Positions 7,087 through 17,732 of a stretch of DNA of 23,406 nucleotides are shown here, one piece after another. Location of the stretch: positions 1 to 23,406 of the forward strand of contig DASRFJ010000177.1 of the NCBI GenBank assembly GCA_035651595.1, given 5' to 3'. Position 1 is the first letter of the stretch. Each line of letters opens with the position of its first letter. The position numbers and the translations under genes are program-made. The stretch is from JAFARZ01 sp035651595. Lineage in GTDB: Bacteria; Actinomycetota; Actinomycetes; Streptosporangiales; Streptosporangiaceae. Under the pieces are notes generated by a model. It saw only the letters and a program-made list of their open reading frames with translations, had not been told where the DNA came from and did not search any database.

Positions 7087-7407
7087 CTAGATGTCCTTCC
7101 CGCTCGGCCGGGCGACGCGGATCTTGTTGCCATCCTCGTCGAACCGGTACCCCACCCGGGCCGGCTGCTTGCTGTCCGGATCGGCGAGCTGGACGTTGCT
7201 GACGTCGATCGGGGCTTCCTCGTGCGTGATGCCGCCCTCTTTGGCGCCGCGGTTGCCCTGGTAGGTGACCTTCTTGTTCTTCTTCACCACGTTGACACCC
7301 TGGACCAGGACCTTGTTCCGGTCCGGATAGGCGGCGATGACCAGGCCATCGGCGCCCTTGTCCTTGCCCGCGGTGACGACGACGTGGTCGCCTTTCTTAA
7401 TTTTCAT
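7087..7407 (-). CDS. rplX: 50S ribosomal protein L24
   Basis: L24 is an assembly initiator of the large subunit. It has 106 residues with an N-terminal KOW motif (KKGDHVVVTAGKDKGADGLVIAA) and the family C-terminus VGYRFDEDGNKIRVA. I chose ATG 7407: GGGGAG lies exactly 8 nt upstream, and MKIKKGD is the usual beginning. A GTG three codons earlier (7416) would have its ribosome binding site overlapping the start codon. The first twelve bases are almost identical to a second start (ATGAAGATTAAG) at the end of rplN, 37 nt upstream and out of frame, so the gene start appears duplicated. Confidence 0.95.
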   Translation of the reverse strand: MKIKKGDHVVVTAGKDKGADGLVIAAYPDRNKVLVQGVNVVKKNKKVTYQGNRGAKEGGITHEEAPIDVSNVQLADPDSKQPARVGYRFDEDGNKIRVARPSGKDI

Positions 7408-7444
7408 TTTTGGCACTCCCCGTGCCGATGGGCTTAATCTTCAT
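7397..7444 (-). CDS. 15-codon bridging ORF between rplN and rplX
   Basis: ATG 7444 overlaps the rplN stop (TGATG) and has the best possible Shine-Dalgarno, GGAGGT, six nt upstream inside rplN. The frame reads MKIKPIGTGSAKNEN and stops at TAA 7397-7399, just inside rplX in another frame. Its first four residues repeat those of L24. It looks like the original rplX start stranded by a 37-nt insertion or duplication. If translated, it would deliver ribosomes to the true rplX start by termination-reinitiation. It is unlikely to make a functional peptide. Confidence 0.5.
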   Translation of the reverse strand: MKIKPIGTGSAKNEN

Positions 7445-7812
7445 CACAGCACCTCCGGCGCGAGCGAGATGATCCGCATGAACCGCTTCTCACGCAACTC
7501 GCGGCCGACCGGGCCGAAGATACGGGTACCGCGCGGGTCACCGCCGTCCCTGATCAGCACCGCGGCGTTCTCGTCGAACCGGATGTAGGAGCCGTCGCCG
7601 CGGCGGCGCTCCTTGCGGGTGCGCACCACGACCGCCTTGACGACATCGCCCTTCTTCACGCCGGCGCCGGGAAGTGCGTCCTTCACCGTCGCCACGATGA
7701 CGTCACCGATGCCCGCGTAGCGCCGGCCGCTGCCGCCGAGAACGCGGATGCAGAGGATCTCCTTGGCACCCGTGTTGTCGGCGACCTTAAGCCGCGACTC
7801 CTGCTGGATCAC
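7444..7812 (-). CDS. rplN: 50S ribosomal protein L14
   Basis: L14 binds 23S rRNA and forms an intersubunit bridge. It has 122 residues, the exact family length. MIQQESRLKVADNTGAKE at the start and the RPVGRELRE-like C-terminal region (GPVGRELREKRFMRIISLAPEVL) are diagnostic. The start is GTG at 7812 with AGGAG five nt upstream. It opens the spc part of the cluster, but no terminator or obvious promoter is seen in the 24-nt gap after rpsQ, so S10 and spc genes are probably cotranscribed. Confidence 0.98.
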   Translation of the reverse strand: MIQQESRLKVADNTGAKEILCIRVLGGSGRRYAGIGDVIVATVKDALPGAGVKKGDVVKAVVVRTRKERRRGDGSYIRFDENAAVLIRDGGDPRGTRIFGPVGRELREKRFMRIISLAPEVL

Positions 7813-7836
7813 GTCAACTCCTGTTAACTCAGCCGC

Positions 7837-8118
7837 TTACTTAGCCTTTTCGAGGATCTCGGCGACGCGCCAGCGCTTGGTGGCGGACAACGGCCGGGTC
7901 TCCATCAGCAGCACGCGGTCACCCACGCCGCAGGCGTTGGTGGCGTCGTGCGCCTTGTACTTCTTGGTACGGCGCAGGACCTTGCCGTACTTGGGGTGCT
8001 TGACGTGGTCCTCGACCTGGACGACAACGGTCTTGTCCATCTTGTCGCTGACCACGTAGCCCTCGCGGGACTTGCGGTACCCGCGAGCAAGCTCCTGCCC
8101 GCTGGTTGCCTCGCTCAT
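7837..8118 (-). CDS. rpsQ: 30S ribosomal protein S17
   Basis: S17 is a primary 16S rRNA-binding protein of the small-subunit body, with an OB fold. It has 93 residues. The core REGYVVSDKMDKTVVVQVEDHVKHPKYGK and the NACGVGDRVLLMETRPLSATKRWRV stretch match the family. The ATG at 8118 overlaps the rpmC stop by four bases (ATGA), a coupling arrangement. Confidence 0.97.
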   Translation of the reverse strand: MSEATSGQELARGYRKSREGYVVSDKMDKTVVVQVEDHVKHPKYGKVLRRTKKYKAHDATNACGVGDRVLLMETRPLSATKRWRVAEILEKAK

Positions 8119-8387
8119 TCAGCGGCCTCCGTAGTCGTCTCTTCGTCGCGGGCATCCTCGTCGCCGGACTCCTCGACCAGCGTGATGATGCCGAGCTCGC
8201 GCTCGCGCATCACCGTGTAGATGCGAGCGATCTCCTTGCGCACCGCGCGCAGCCGGCCGTGGCTCTCCAGCTGCCCGGTGGCACCCTGGAACCGGAGGTT
8301 GAACAGCTCCTCCTTGGCTTGCGCCAGCTTGTGCTCCAGTTCCTCCTCGGTGGACACGCGCAGCTGCGCGGTCAGGCCACTAGCCAT
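8115..8387 (-). CDS. rpmC: 50S ribosomal protein L29
   Basis: L29 lies at the nascent-chain exit, near the docking site for SecY and trigger factor. It has 90 residues, longer than the usual 60-75. The two-helix core includes AKEELFNLRFQGATGQLESHGRLRAVRKEIARIYTV, and the last 20 or so residues form an acidic tail (Glu/Asp/Thr-rich) seen in actinobacterial relatives. The start ATG overlaps the rplP stop by one base (TGATG). Confidence 0.95.
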   Translation of the reverse strand: MASGLTAQLRVSTEEELEHKLAQAKEELFNLRFQGATGQLESHGRLRAVRKEIARIYTVMRERELGIITLVEESGDEDARDEETTTEAAE

Positions 8388-8806
8388 CAGCCCTCACCCA
8401 CTTCACGCTTGACCACCCGGCATTTCATCGGGAGCTTGTGGATCGCGCGGCGCAGCGCCTCCCTGGCCACCGGCTCAGAGACGCCGGACAGCTCGAACAT
8501 GACCCGGCCCGGCTTCACGTTCGCGATCCACCACTCCGGCGAGCCCTTACCGGAACCCATCCGGGTCTCGGCGGGCTTCTTGGTCAGCGGCCGGTCCGGG
8601 TAGATGTTGATCCAGACCTTGCCGCCACGGCGAATGTGCCGGGTCATCGCGATACGCGCGGCCTCGATCTGCCGGTTGGTCACATAAGAGTGCTCGAGCG
8701 CCTGGATCCCGAACTCACCGAAGTTCACCCTGGTGCCCCCGGTGGCTGCGCCGGTCCGGTGCGGCCGGTGCTGCTTGCGGTGCTTGACCCTGCGCGGAAT
8801 CAGCAT
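8387..8806 (-). CDS. rplP: 50S ribosomal protein L16
   Basis: L16 helps position tRNA at the A site of the large subunit. It has 139 residues, the family length. It begins MLIPRRVKHRKQHRP and shows INIYPDRPLTKKPAETRMGSGKG, the loop near the A and P sites, then the C-terminal REALRRAIHKLPMKCRVV. The ATG lies 3 nt after the rpsC stop. Confidence 0.98.
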   Translation of the reverse strand: MLIPRRVKHRKQHRPHRTGAATGGTRVNFGEFGIQALEHSYVTNRQIEAARIAMTRHIRRGGKVWINIYPDRPLTKKPAETRMGSGKGSPEWWIANVKPGRVMFELSGVSEPVAREALRRAIHKLPMKCRVVKREVGEG

Positions 8807-8809
8807 GGA

Positions 8810-9591
<782 letters not shown>

Positions 9592-9592
<1 letters not shown>

Positions 9593-9945
9593 TAGCGAGC
9601 ACCTCCCTCGGCGTCGTCGGACACGATGACCGTGATGTGGCTCGTGCGCTTGTAGATCCGGTAACCGCGGCCCTGGGCGCGCGGCCGGAACCGCTTCAGC
9701 GTCGGGCCTTCGTCGACCCAGGCGCGGCGCACCCACAGCATGCCCCGGTCGCCCCGGCCGCCCATGGTGTCCGCGTTCGCGATCGCGCTGGCGAGCACCT
9801 TGCCGACGGGGTCACTGGCCGACTGCGGCGCGAACTGCAGCACGGCCTGTGCCTGGTCGGCGGGCAGCCCGCGGATCAGGTCCACCACACGGCGGGCCTT
9901 CCGCGGCGTGACGCGGACATAGCGCGCCTTTGCCCTGGCTTCCAT
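9592..9945 (-). CDS. rplV: 50S ribosomal protein L22
   Basis: L22 lines the nascent peptide tunnel with its long beta-hairpin. It has 117 residues from ATG 9945. ARYVRVTPRKARRVVDLIRG at the start and the hairpin region with GPTLKRFRPRAQGRGYRIYKRTSHI are diagnostic. No deletion is visible in the hairpin of the kind linked to macrolide resistance. The start is 17 nt after rpsS with a GGAGG-like site; the upstream open frame is excluded. Confidence 0.97.
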
Positions 9946-9962
9946 CAATCCTCCTGGATCGG

Positions 9963-10241
9963 CTACCGGCGGCTGCGCCGGTCGTCCTTGACATGACTGC
10001 GGAAAGTACGCGTGGGAGCGAACTCGCCGAGCTTGTGGCCCACCATCGACTCGGTGATGAACACCGGGATGTGCTTCCTGCCGTCGTGGACGGCGATCGT
10101 GTGACCGAGCATCGCCGGCACGATCATGGAGCGCCTGGACCACGTCCTGATGACGGTCTTGGTGCCCTTGTCGTTCTGGACGTCCACCTTCTTCATCAGG
10201 TGGTCGTCCACGAAGGGACCCTTCTTGAGGCTACGAGGCAT
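9963..10241 (-). CDS. rpsS: 30S ribosomal protein S19
   Basis: S19 sits in the head of the small subunit next to S13 and the A-site tRNA. It has 92 residues. MPRSLKKGPFVDDHL at the start, the RRSMIVPAMLGHTIAVHDGRKH core and HKLGEFAPTRTFRSH near the end match the family throughout. It lies 12 nt after rplB in the standard L2-S19-L22 order. Confidence 0.98.
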   Translation of the reverse strand: MPRSLKKGPFVDDHLMKKVDVQNDKGTKTVIRTWSRRSMIVPAMLGHTIAVHDGRKHIPVFITESMVGHKLGEFAPTRTFRSHVKDDRRSRR

Positions 10242-10253
10242 CGAGTGCTGCTC

Positions 10254-11087
10254 CTACCGCTTGTTCTTTCCGCGGCGACGGCTGATCAGCCGGTCACTGG
10301 GCTTGTGGGCAGGCCGGGTACGGCCTTCGGGCTTGCCCCACGGGCTCACCGGATGGCGGCCGCCGGAGCTCTTGCCCTCGCCACCGCCGAGCGGGTGGTC
10401 CACCGGGTTCATGGCGACACCGCGGACCGAAGGCCGCTTGCCCTTCCACCGGTTCCGGCCCGCCTTGCCGAGCTTGATGTTGCCCTGCTCGGCGTTGCCG
10501 ACCTCGCCCACCGTGGCCCGGCAGTCCGCCGAGACGCGGCGGATCTCGCCGGATGGCATGCGGAGCGCGGCGTAACCGCTCTCCTTGGCGAGCAGCTGCA
10601 CGCCTGCCCCGGCCGACCGCGCAATCTTGGCGCCGCCACCGGGCCGCAGCTCGATGGCGTGCACGACCGTGCCGGTCGGGATCGCGCGCAACGGCAGCGA
10701 GTTGCCCGGCTTGATGTCCGCGCCGACGCCGCTCTCCACCCGGTCGCCCTGCGACAGCCCCTGCGGCGCGATGATGTACCGCTTCTCGCCGTCGGCGAAG
10801 TGCAGCAGCGCGATCCGCGCGGTGCGGTTCGGGTCGTACTCGATGTGCGCCACCTTGGCGGGCACGCCGTCCTTGTCCGCCCGGCGGAAGTCGATCAGCC
10901 GGTAGGCACGCTTGTGGCCGCCGCCCTGGTGCCTGGCCGTGATCCGGCCGTGCACGTTGCGGCCGCCCCGCGAATTCAGCGGGCGGACCAGCGACTTCTC
11001 CGGCTCGGTCCGGGTGACCTCGGAGAAGTCAGAGCCGCTCGCGCCGCGCCGGCCCGGGGTGGTCGGCTTGTACTTACGGATAGCCAT
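10254..11087 (-). CDS. rplB: 50S ribosomal protein L2
   Basis: L2 is one of the most conserved large-subunit proteins, needed for subunit association and peptidyl transfer. It has 277 residues. The N-terminal OB-fold and SH3-like core are followed by the C-terminal loop with MNPVDHP (conserved His at 231), GGGEGKSSGGRHPVSPWG and a basic tail. ATG at 11087 lies 9 nt after the rplW stop. Confidence 0.98.
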   Translation of the reverse strand: MAIRKYKPTTPGRRGASGSDFSEVTRTEPEKSLVRPLNSRGGRNVHGRITARHQGGGHKRAYRLIDFRRADKDGVPAKVAHIEYDPNRTARIALLHFADGEKRYIIAPQGLSQGDRVESGVGADIKPGNSLPLRAIPTGTVVHAIELRPGGGAKIARSAGAGVQLLAKESGYAALRMPSGEIRRVSADCRATVGEVGNAEQGNIKLGKAGRNRWKGKRPSVRGVAMNPVDHPLGGGEGKSSGGRHPVSPWGKPEGRTRPAHKPSDRLISRRRGKNKR

Positions 11088-11096
11088 TGGTCTCCC

Positions 11097-11390
11097 CTAG
11101 CCCGCGAAGATGTCGATCCGGTCGCCCTCGGCGAGGGTGACGATCGCCCGCTTGGTGTCCGGTCGCTGGCCGAAGCCGTAACGCGTCCGGCGCCGCTTGC
11201 CCGGCCGGTTCAGGGTGTTCACGTTCGTGACCTTCACCCCGAAGACCGCCTCGACGGCGAGCCGGATCTGGGTCTTGTTGGCGTCCGGGGCGACGATGAA
11301 CGTGTACTTGCCCTCGTCCAGCAGGCCGTAGCTCTTCTCCGAGACCACCGGCCGGAGCAGGACGTCCCTCGGGTTGGTGATCCGGCTCAT
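11097..11390 (-). CDS. rplW: 50S ribosomal protein L23
   Basis: L23 is the exit-tunnel protein that docks trigger factor and the signal recognition particle. It has 97 residues. DVLLRPVVSEKSYGLLDEGKYTF at the start and the loop with NTLNRPGKRRRTRYGFGQRP are the family signature. The ATG at 11390 overlaps the rplD stop by four bases (ATGA), with AGGAG six nt upstream. Confidence 0.97.
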   Translation of the reverse strand: MSRITNPRDVLLRPVVSEKSYGLLDEGKYTFIVAPDANKTQIRLAVEAVFGVKVTNVNTLNRPGKRRRTRYGFGQRPDTKRAIVTLAEGDRIDIFAG

Positions 11391-12025
11391 TTGGAACTCC
11401 TAGAAACGAACGCTTCCAGCGCCTGCTCGGTGAAGACCACGTGGTCGCTGGCCAGTACGTCGTAGGTGTTGAGCTGGTCCTCGGTGAGCACGTGCACGCT
11501 GGGCACGTTCTTCAGTGACTTCCAGCCGATCTCGTCGTCGCGGTGGATGACCGCGAGCACCGGACGGTCCAGGCTCCCGCCGATCGCCCCGGTCAGCACC
11601 GCGACCGCGTCCCTGGTCTTGGGCTCGTCGCCGCTGACGAAGCCGCTGACGACCAGTACCCGCCCGTGAGCGAGCCGGTCGGACAGCGCGCCGCGCAGCG
11701 CGGCTGCCTTCATCTTCTTCGGCGTCCGCTGGACGTACGAGCGCGGCTGCGGGCCGTGCACCGTGCCGCCGCCCGCGTACTGCGGGGCGCGCACCGAGCC
11801 CTGCCGCGCACGGCCGGTGCCCTTCTGCCGGTACGGCTTCTTGCCGCCGCCGCGCACGTCGCCGCGCGTCTTGGTGGCGTGCGTACCCTGCCGGGCCGCC
11901 GCCCGCTGGGCCACCACGACCTGGTGGATCAGCGGCACGTTGACCTTGGCCGCGAAGATCTCCTCCGGCAGCTCAACCGTCTTGCCGCTCGTGCCGTCGG
12001 CCGAGAGCACTGGGATGGCCGTCAT
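11387..12025 (-). CDS. rplD: 50S ribosomal protein L4
   Basis: L4 is an early-assembly protein whose loop reaches the peptide tunnel constriction; in E. coli it also represses the S10 operon. From ATG 12025 it has 212 residues. The tunnel loop is seen as KKPYRQKGTGRARQGS, with the usual Lys and Gly residues, so no macrolide-type change is evident. The start overlaps the rplC stop by one base (TGATG). An open frame continues upstream to 12568 but is out-of-frame rplC sequence. Confidence 0.97.
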   Translation of the reverse strand: MTAIPVLSADGTSGKTVELPEEIFAAKVNVPLIHQVVVAQRAAARQGTHATKTRGDVRGGGKKPYRQKGTGRARQGSVRAPQYAGGGTVHGPQPRSYVQRTPKKMKAAALRGALSDRLAHGRVLVVSGFVSGDEPKTRDAVAVLTGAIGGSLDRPVLAVIHRDDEIGWKSLKNVPSVHVLTEDQLNTYDVLASDHVVFTEQALEAFVSRSSK

Positions 12026-12672
12026 CAGGACTCCTTCCTCGCCGCGCTGCGGACCAGCACGACCCGGCCCGCGGGGCCGGGCACCGCGCCCTTGATCAGC
12101 AGCAGGCCGCGCTCGGCGTCGACCGAGTGGACGCTCAGCGACTGCACCGTGGTGCGCATGCCGCCCATCCGGCCCGCCATCCGCACGCCCTTGAACACCC
12201 GGCCGGGGGTGGCGCAAGCGCCGATGGAGCCGGGCGAGCGGTGCTTGCGCTGGGTGCCGTGCGCGGCGCCGAGGCCACGGAAGCCGTGCCGCTTCATGAC
12301 ACCGGCGGTGCCCTTGCCCTTGCTCCGGCCGGTCACGTCCACGTACTGGCCCGCGGCGAAGGTTTCCGCGGTCAGCTCCTGGCCGAGGGTGTACTCGGAC
12401 GCGTCGTCGGTGCGCAGTTCGGCGAGGTAGCGGCGCGGGGTGACCCCGGCCTTCTCGAACACGCCCGCGACCGGCTTGGTCACCTTGCGCGGGTCGATCT
12501 CGCCGAAGCCCAGCTGCACCGCGGAGTACCCGTCGGTGTCGGGGGTGCGGACGGCGGTCACCACGCACGGTCCGGCCTGCACGACCGTCACCGGCACGAT
12601 CTGCCCGGCGTCGTTGAAGACCTGGGTCATACCAAGCTTGGTGCCCAGGATCCCTTTGATCTGCTTAGCCAT
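12025..12672 (-). CDS. rplC: 50S ribosomal protein L3
   Basis: L3 reaches the peptidyl transferase centre through a long loop. It has 215 residues, beginning IKGILGTKLGMTQVF. The central loop is KRHGFRGLGAAHGTQRKHR, then GSIGACATPGRVFKG; the cysteine whose replacement gives linezolid resistance in Mycobacterium tuberculosis is present, so the site looks wild type. ATG at 12672 is 13 nt after rpsJ. Confidence 0.97.
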   Translation of the reverse strand: MAKQIKGILGTKLGMTQVFNDAGQIVPVTVVQAGPCVVTAVRTPDTDGYSAVQLGFGEIDPRKVTKPVAGVFEKAGVTPRRYLAELRTDDASEYTLGQELTAETFAAGQYVDVTGRSKGKGTAGVMKRHGFRGLGAAHGTQRKHRSPGSIGACATPGRVFKGVRMAGRMGGMRTTVQSLSVHSVDAERGLLLIKGAVPGPAGRVVLVRSAARKES

Positions 12673-12685
12673 CTCGGTGGGTTCC

Positions 12686-12994
12686 TCAGAGCTTGATCTC
12701 GATGTCGACGCCCGCCGGCAGGTCGAGCCGCATCAGCGAGTCGACCGTCTTCGGCGTCGGGTCGATGATGTCGATCAGCCGCTTGTGCGTCCGCATCTCG
12801 AAGTGCTCGCGCGAGTCCTTGTACTTGTGCGGAGAGCGGATGACGCAGTACACGTTCTTCTCCGTAGGCAGCGGCACCGGGCCGGCGACGCGCGCGCCAG
12901 TCCGGGTCACGGTGTCGACGATCTTCCTCGCCGAGCTGTCGATGACCTCGTGGTCGTATGCCTTAAGCCGGATGCGGATCTTCTGTCCCGCCAT
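12686..12994 (-). CDS. rpsJ: 30S ribosomal protein S10
   Basis: S10 is in the head of the small subunit and doubles as NusE in transcription antitermination with NusB. It has 102 residues, the family length, starting MAGQKIRIRLKAYDHEVID and ending DLPAGVDIEIKL. ATG at 12994 has a GAGG site five nt upstream. It is the first gene of the S10 operon, separated from tuf by 89 nt with a strong hairpin. Confidence 0.98.
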   Translation of the reverse strand: MAGQKIRIRLKAYDHEVIDSSARKIVDTVTRTGARVAGPVPLPTEKNVYCVIRSPHKYKDSREHFEMRTHKRLIDIIDPTPKTVDSLMRLDLPAGVDIEIKL

Positions 12995-13048
12995 TGTGGC
13001 CTCGGTGTCCTTCTCTTCGGGGTGCCGCTGCTGACTGCTTTACACGTG

Positions 13049-13076
13049 CCGCGGGGGGCCTTCCGGCCCCCCGCGG
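13049..13076 (-). terminator. Hairpin between tuf and rpsJ
   Basis: A perfect 12-bp stem (CCGCGGGGGGCC with GGCCCCCCGCGG) closes a GGAA tetraloop (minus strand) 8 nt after the tuf stop. No U-run follows, as is common for actinomycete terminators. It likely ends or attenuates the str operon; partial read-through into the S10 operon is possible, since no clear separate promoter is visible in the remaining 54 nt. Confidence 0.7.
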
Positions 13077-13083
13077 GTGTGCC

Positions 13084-14277
<1,194 letters not shown>

Positions 14278-14348
14278 TGTTTCTCCTCGTTGATTTCGTG
14301 CTGTCCGTGCCGCCTGTCGCGGCGGGCCACTGCGTACTGCCTGCTCGC

Positions 14349-16445
<2,097 letters not shown>

Positions 16446-16484
16446 GATTCCTCGTTCTCTGAAAGTCTCTTGGTTTGTCGGTTA

Positions 16485-16955
16485 CTACCAGCGGTAGTGG
16501 GCGAAGGCCCGGTTGGACTCCGCCATCTTGTGCGTGTCCTCGCGGCGCTTGACGCTTGCCCCTAGCCCGTTGCTGGCGTCGAGCAGCTCGTTCATGAGCC
16601 GCTCCATCATCGTCTTCTCGCGGCGCTGCCTGGAGTACGCGACGATCCAGCGCAGCGCCAGCGTGGTGCTGCGCGACGCGCGGACCTCGACAGGCACCTG
16701 GTAGGTCGCGCCGCCGACCCGGCGGCTCTTCACCTCCAGCGTCGGCTTGACGTTGTCAAGCGCCCGCTTGAGCGTGATCACCGGGTCGTTGCCGGTCTTG
16801 TCCCGGCAGCCCTCCAGCGCGCCGTACACGATGTGCTCGGCGACGGAGCGCTTGCCGTCCTTGAGGACCTTGTTGGCGAGCGCGGTAACCAGCGGCGAGC
16901 CGTAGACCGGATCGGTGACAAGCTGCCGCTTCGTGGCGGGACCCTTGCGAGGCAT
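16485..16955 (-). CDS. rpsG: 30S ribosomal protein S7
   Basis: S7 is the primary 16S rRNA-binding protein of the 30S head, near the E site. It has 156 residues from ATG 16955, starting MPRKGPATKR and ending MAESNRAFAHYRW. GAAGGAG within the end of rpsL serves as its ribosome binding site. The rpsL stop is one nt away. With such a short junction, the E. coli-type S7 repressor site between rpsL and rpsG cannot be present. The frame stays open upstream, but that is out-of-frame rpsL. Confidence 0.98.
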   Translation of the reverse strand: MPRKGPATKRQLVTDPVYGSPLVTALANKVLKDGKRSVAEHIVYGALEGCRDKTGNDPVITLKRALDNVKPTLEVKSRRVGGATYQVPVEVRASRSTTLALRWIVAYSRQRREKTMMERLMNELLDASNGLGASVKRREDTHKMAESNRAFAHYRW

Positions 16956-16956
16956 C

Positions 16957-17331
16957 TCAGCTCTTCTCCTTCTTCGCGCCGTACCGGCTTCTGGCCTGCT
17001 TGCGGTTCCGCACGCCCTGCGTGTCCAGCGAGCCGCGGATGATCTTGTAGCGAACGCCAGGCAGGTCACGGACCCGGCCGCCACGCACGAGCACGATGGA
17101 GTGCTCCTGGAGGTTGTGGCCGACGCCGGGAATGTAGGCGGTCACCTCGATCTGGCTGGTGAGCCGGACCCTGGCGACCTTGCGCAGCGCGGAGTTCGGC
17201 TTCTTCGGCGTGGTGGTGTAGACACGCGTGCAGACGCCACGGCGCTGCGGGCTCTCCTTGAGCGCAGGCGTCTTGTTCTTCGCTACCTTGTCCTGGCGGC
17301 CCTTGCGGACCAGCTGCTGGATCGTGGGCAA
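16957..17331 (-). CDS. rpsL: 30S ribosomal protein S12, Arg at position 88
   Basis: S12 controls decoding accuracy and forms part of the streptomycin site. It has 124 residues, starting MPTIQQLVRKGRQDK and ending SRYGAKKEKS. Lys43 (TPKKPNS) is wild type, but residue 88 is Arg (GGRVRDLPG; codon CGT at 17070-17068) where Lys is usual. K88R is a known streptomycin-resistance change in other bacteria. Lys108 is also replaced by Arg. The only start giving this N-terminus is TTG at 17331, with CGGAGA upstream and no in-frame ATG before it. It is first gene of the str operon, behind a 401-nt spacer. Confidence 0.97.
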   Translation of the reverse strand: MPTIQQLVRKGRQDKVAKNKTPALKESPQRRGVCTRVYTTTPKKPNSALRKVARVRLTSQIEVTAYIPGVGHNLQEHSIVLVRGGRVRDLPGVRYKIIRGSLDTQGVRNRKQARSRYGAKKEKS

Positions 17332-17629
17332 CCGCGTCTCCGTACTTCTTGTTGGCGTCTTCGCTGTCGTTCCGACTGATTTCGGGCTTTCGTGGGGACC
17401 TCCCCGAGGCCCCTACCTGCGGCTTCCCGCCCCCCACCGACCCCCGAGGTCGGGCGTGTCGCACTGGCCAGGAGGCCAAGCGGACACACGAGCCCGGGCG
17501 TCAGCGGCTCGCGAGAGCCGCACATGAGGGGAAGAAACCCACGCCTCCAGCTATTCGCCTGCCCACAAACTGGGCCACGCCGTCAGCTGGCACGCATACG
17601 CGCCCGTGCGCACACGGACACGAATGAAA

Positions 17630-17657
17630 AAGCTACCACGCCGCGGGCCCCAATCAA
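17630..17657 (-). promoter_or_regulatory. Candidate promoter P2 for the str operon
   Basis: On the minus strand, TTGATT (17657-17652) and TAGCTT (17635-17630) are separated by 16 nt, resembling a housekeeping sigma-70 type promoter (TTGA-- and TAnnnT). It would start transcription near 17623, giving a leader of about 290 nt. Confidence 0.5.
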
Positions 17658-17682
17658 AATCAGCACCCGCGCCGGACCGCTG

Positions 17683-17691
17683 ACTATAACA
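17683..17691 (-). promoter_or_regulatory. Candidate extended -10 promoter P1 for the str operon
   Basis: TGTTATAGT on the minus strand fits an extended -10 element (TGn followed by TATAGT). No -35 match is seen at 16-18 nt. It lies 30-50 nt upstream of P2. Confidence 0.4.
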
Positions 17692-17715
17692 CCCCGCCCC
17701 CACGCTCCATTCCCG

Positions 17716-17731
17716 CCCGCACCCCTGCGGG
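17716..17731 (-). terminator. Short hairpin after the M48 gene
   Basis: CCCGCA and TGCGGG form a perfect 6-bp stem around a GGGG loop (minus strand), beginning right after the M48 stop codon. There is no U-run; it is a weak terminator candidate. Confidence 0.35.
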
Positions 17732-17732
17732 A

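Larger units (their letters stand above)
17332..17732 (-). promoter_or_regulatory. str operon upstream region and structured leader
   Basis: This 401-nt spacer between the M48 gene and rpsL holds no convincing gene. From the inferred promoters at 17630-17688 a leader of about 290 nt precedes rpsL. It includes hairpins at 17504-17521 (GCGGCTC/GAGCCGC, 4-nt loop), 17437-17453 (CCGACC/GGTCGG) and 17396-17414 (GGGG-CCTC/GAGG-CCC region). An 80-codon frame starting at 17525 has a poor ribosome site and overlaps rpsL, so it is not called. Confidence 0.5.

Noticed and set aside
9930..11465. A 511-codon plus-strand frame opposite rpsS, rplB and rplW
   Set aside because: It spans several real genes and their junctions on the opposite strand, and no domain is recognisable.
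11387..12568. A 393-codon frame suggesting an N-terminally extended L4
   Set aside because: The first 181 codons are rplC read in another frame. L4 begins at the ATG overlapping the rplC stop.
17283..17525. 80-codon frame in the rpsL leader, overlapping rpsL
   Set aside because: The GGAGG is too far upstream of the ATG, the frame overlaps rpsL and the product is low complexity.
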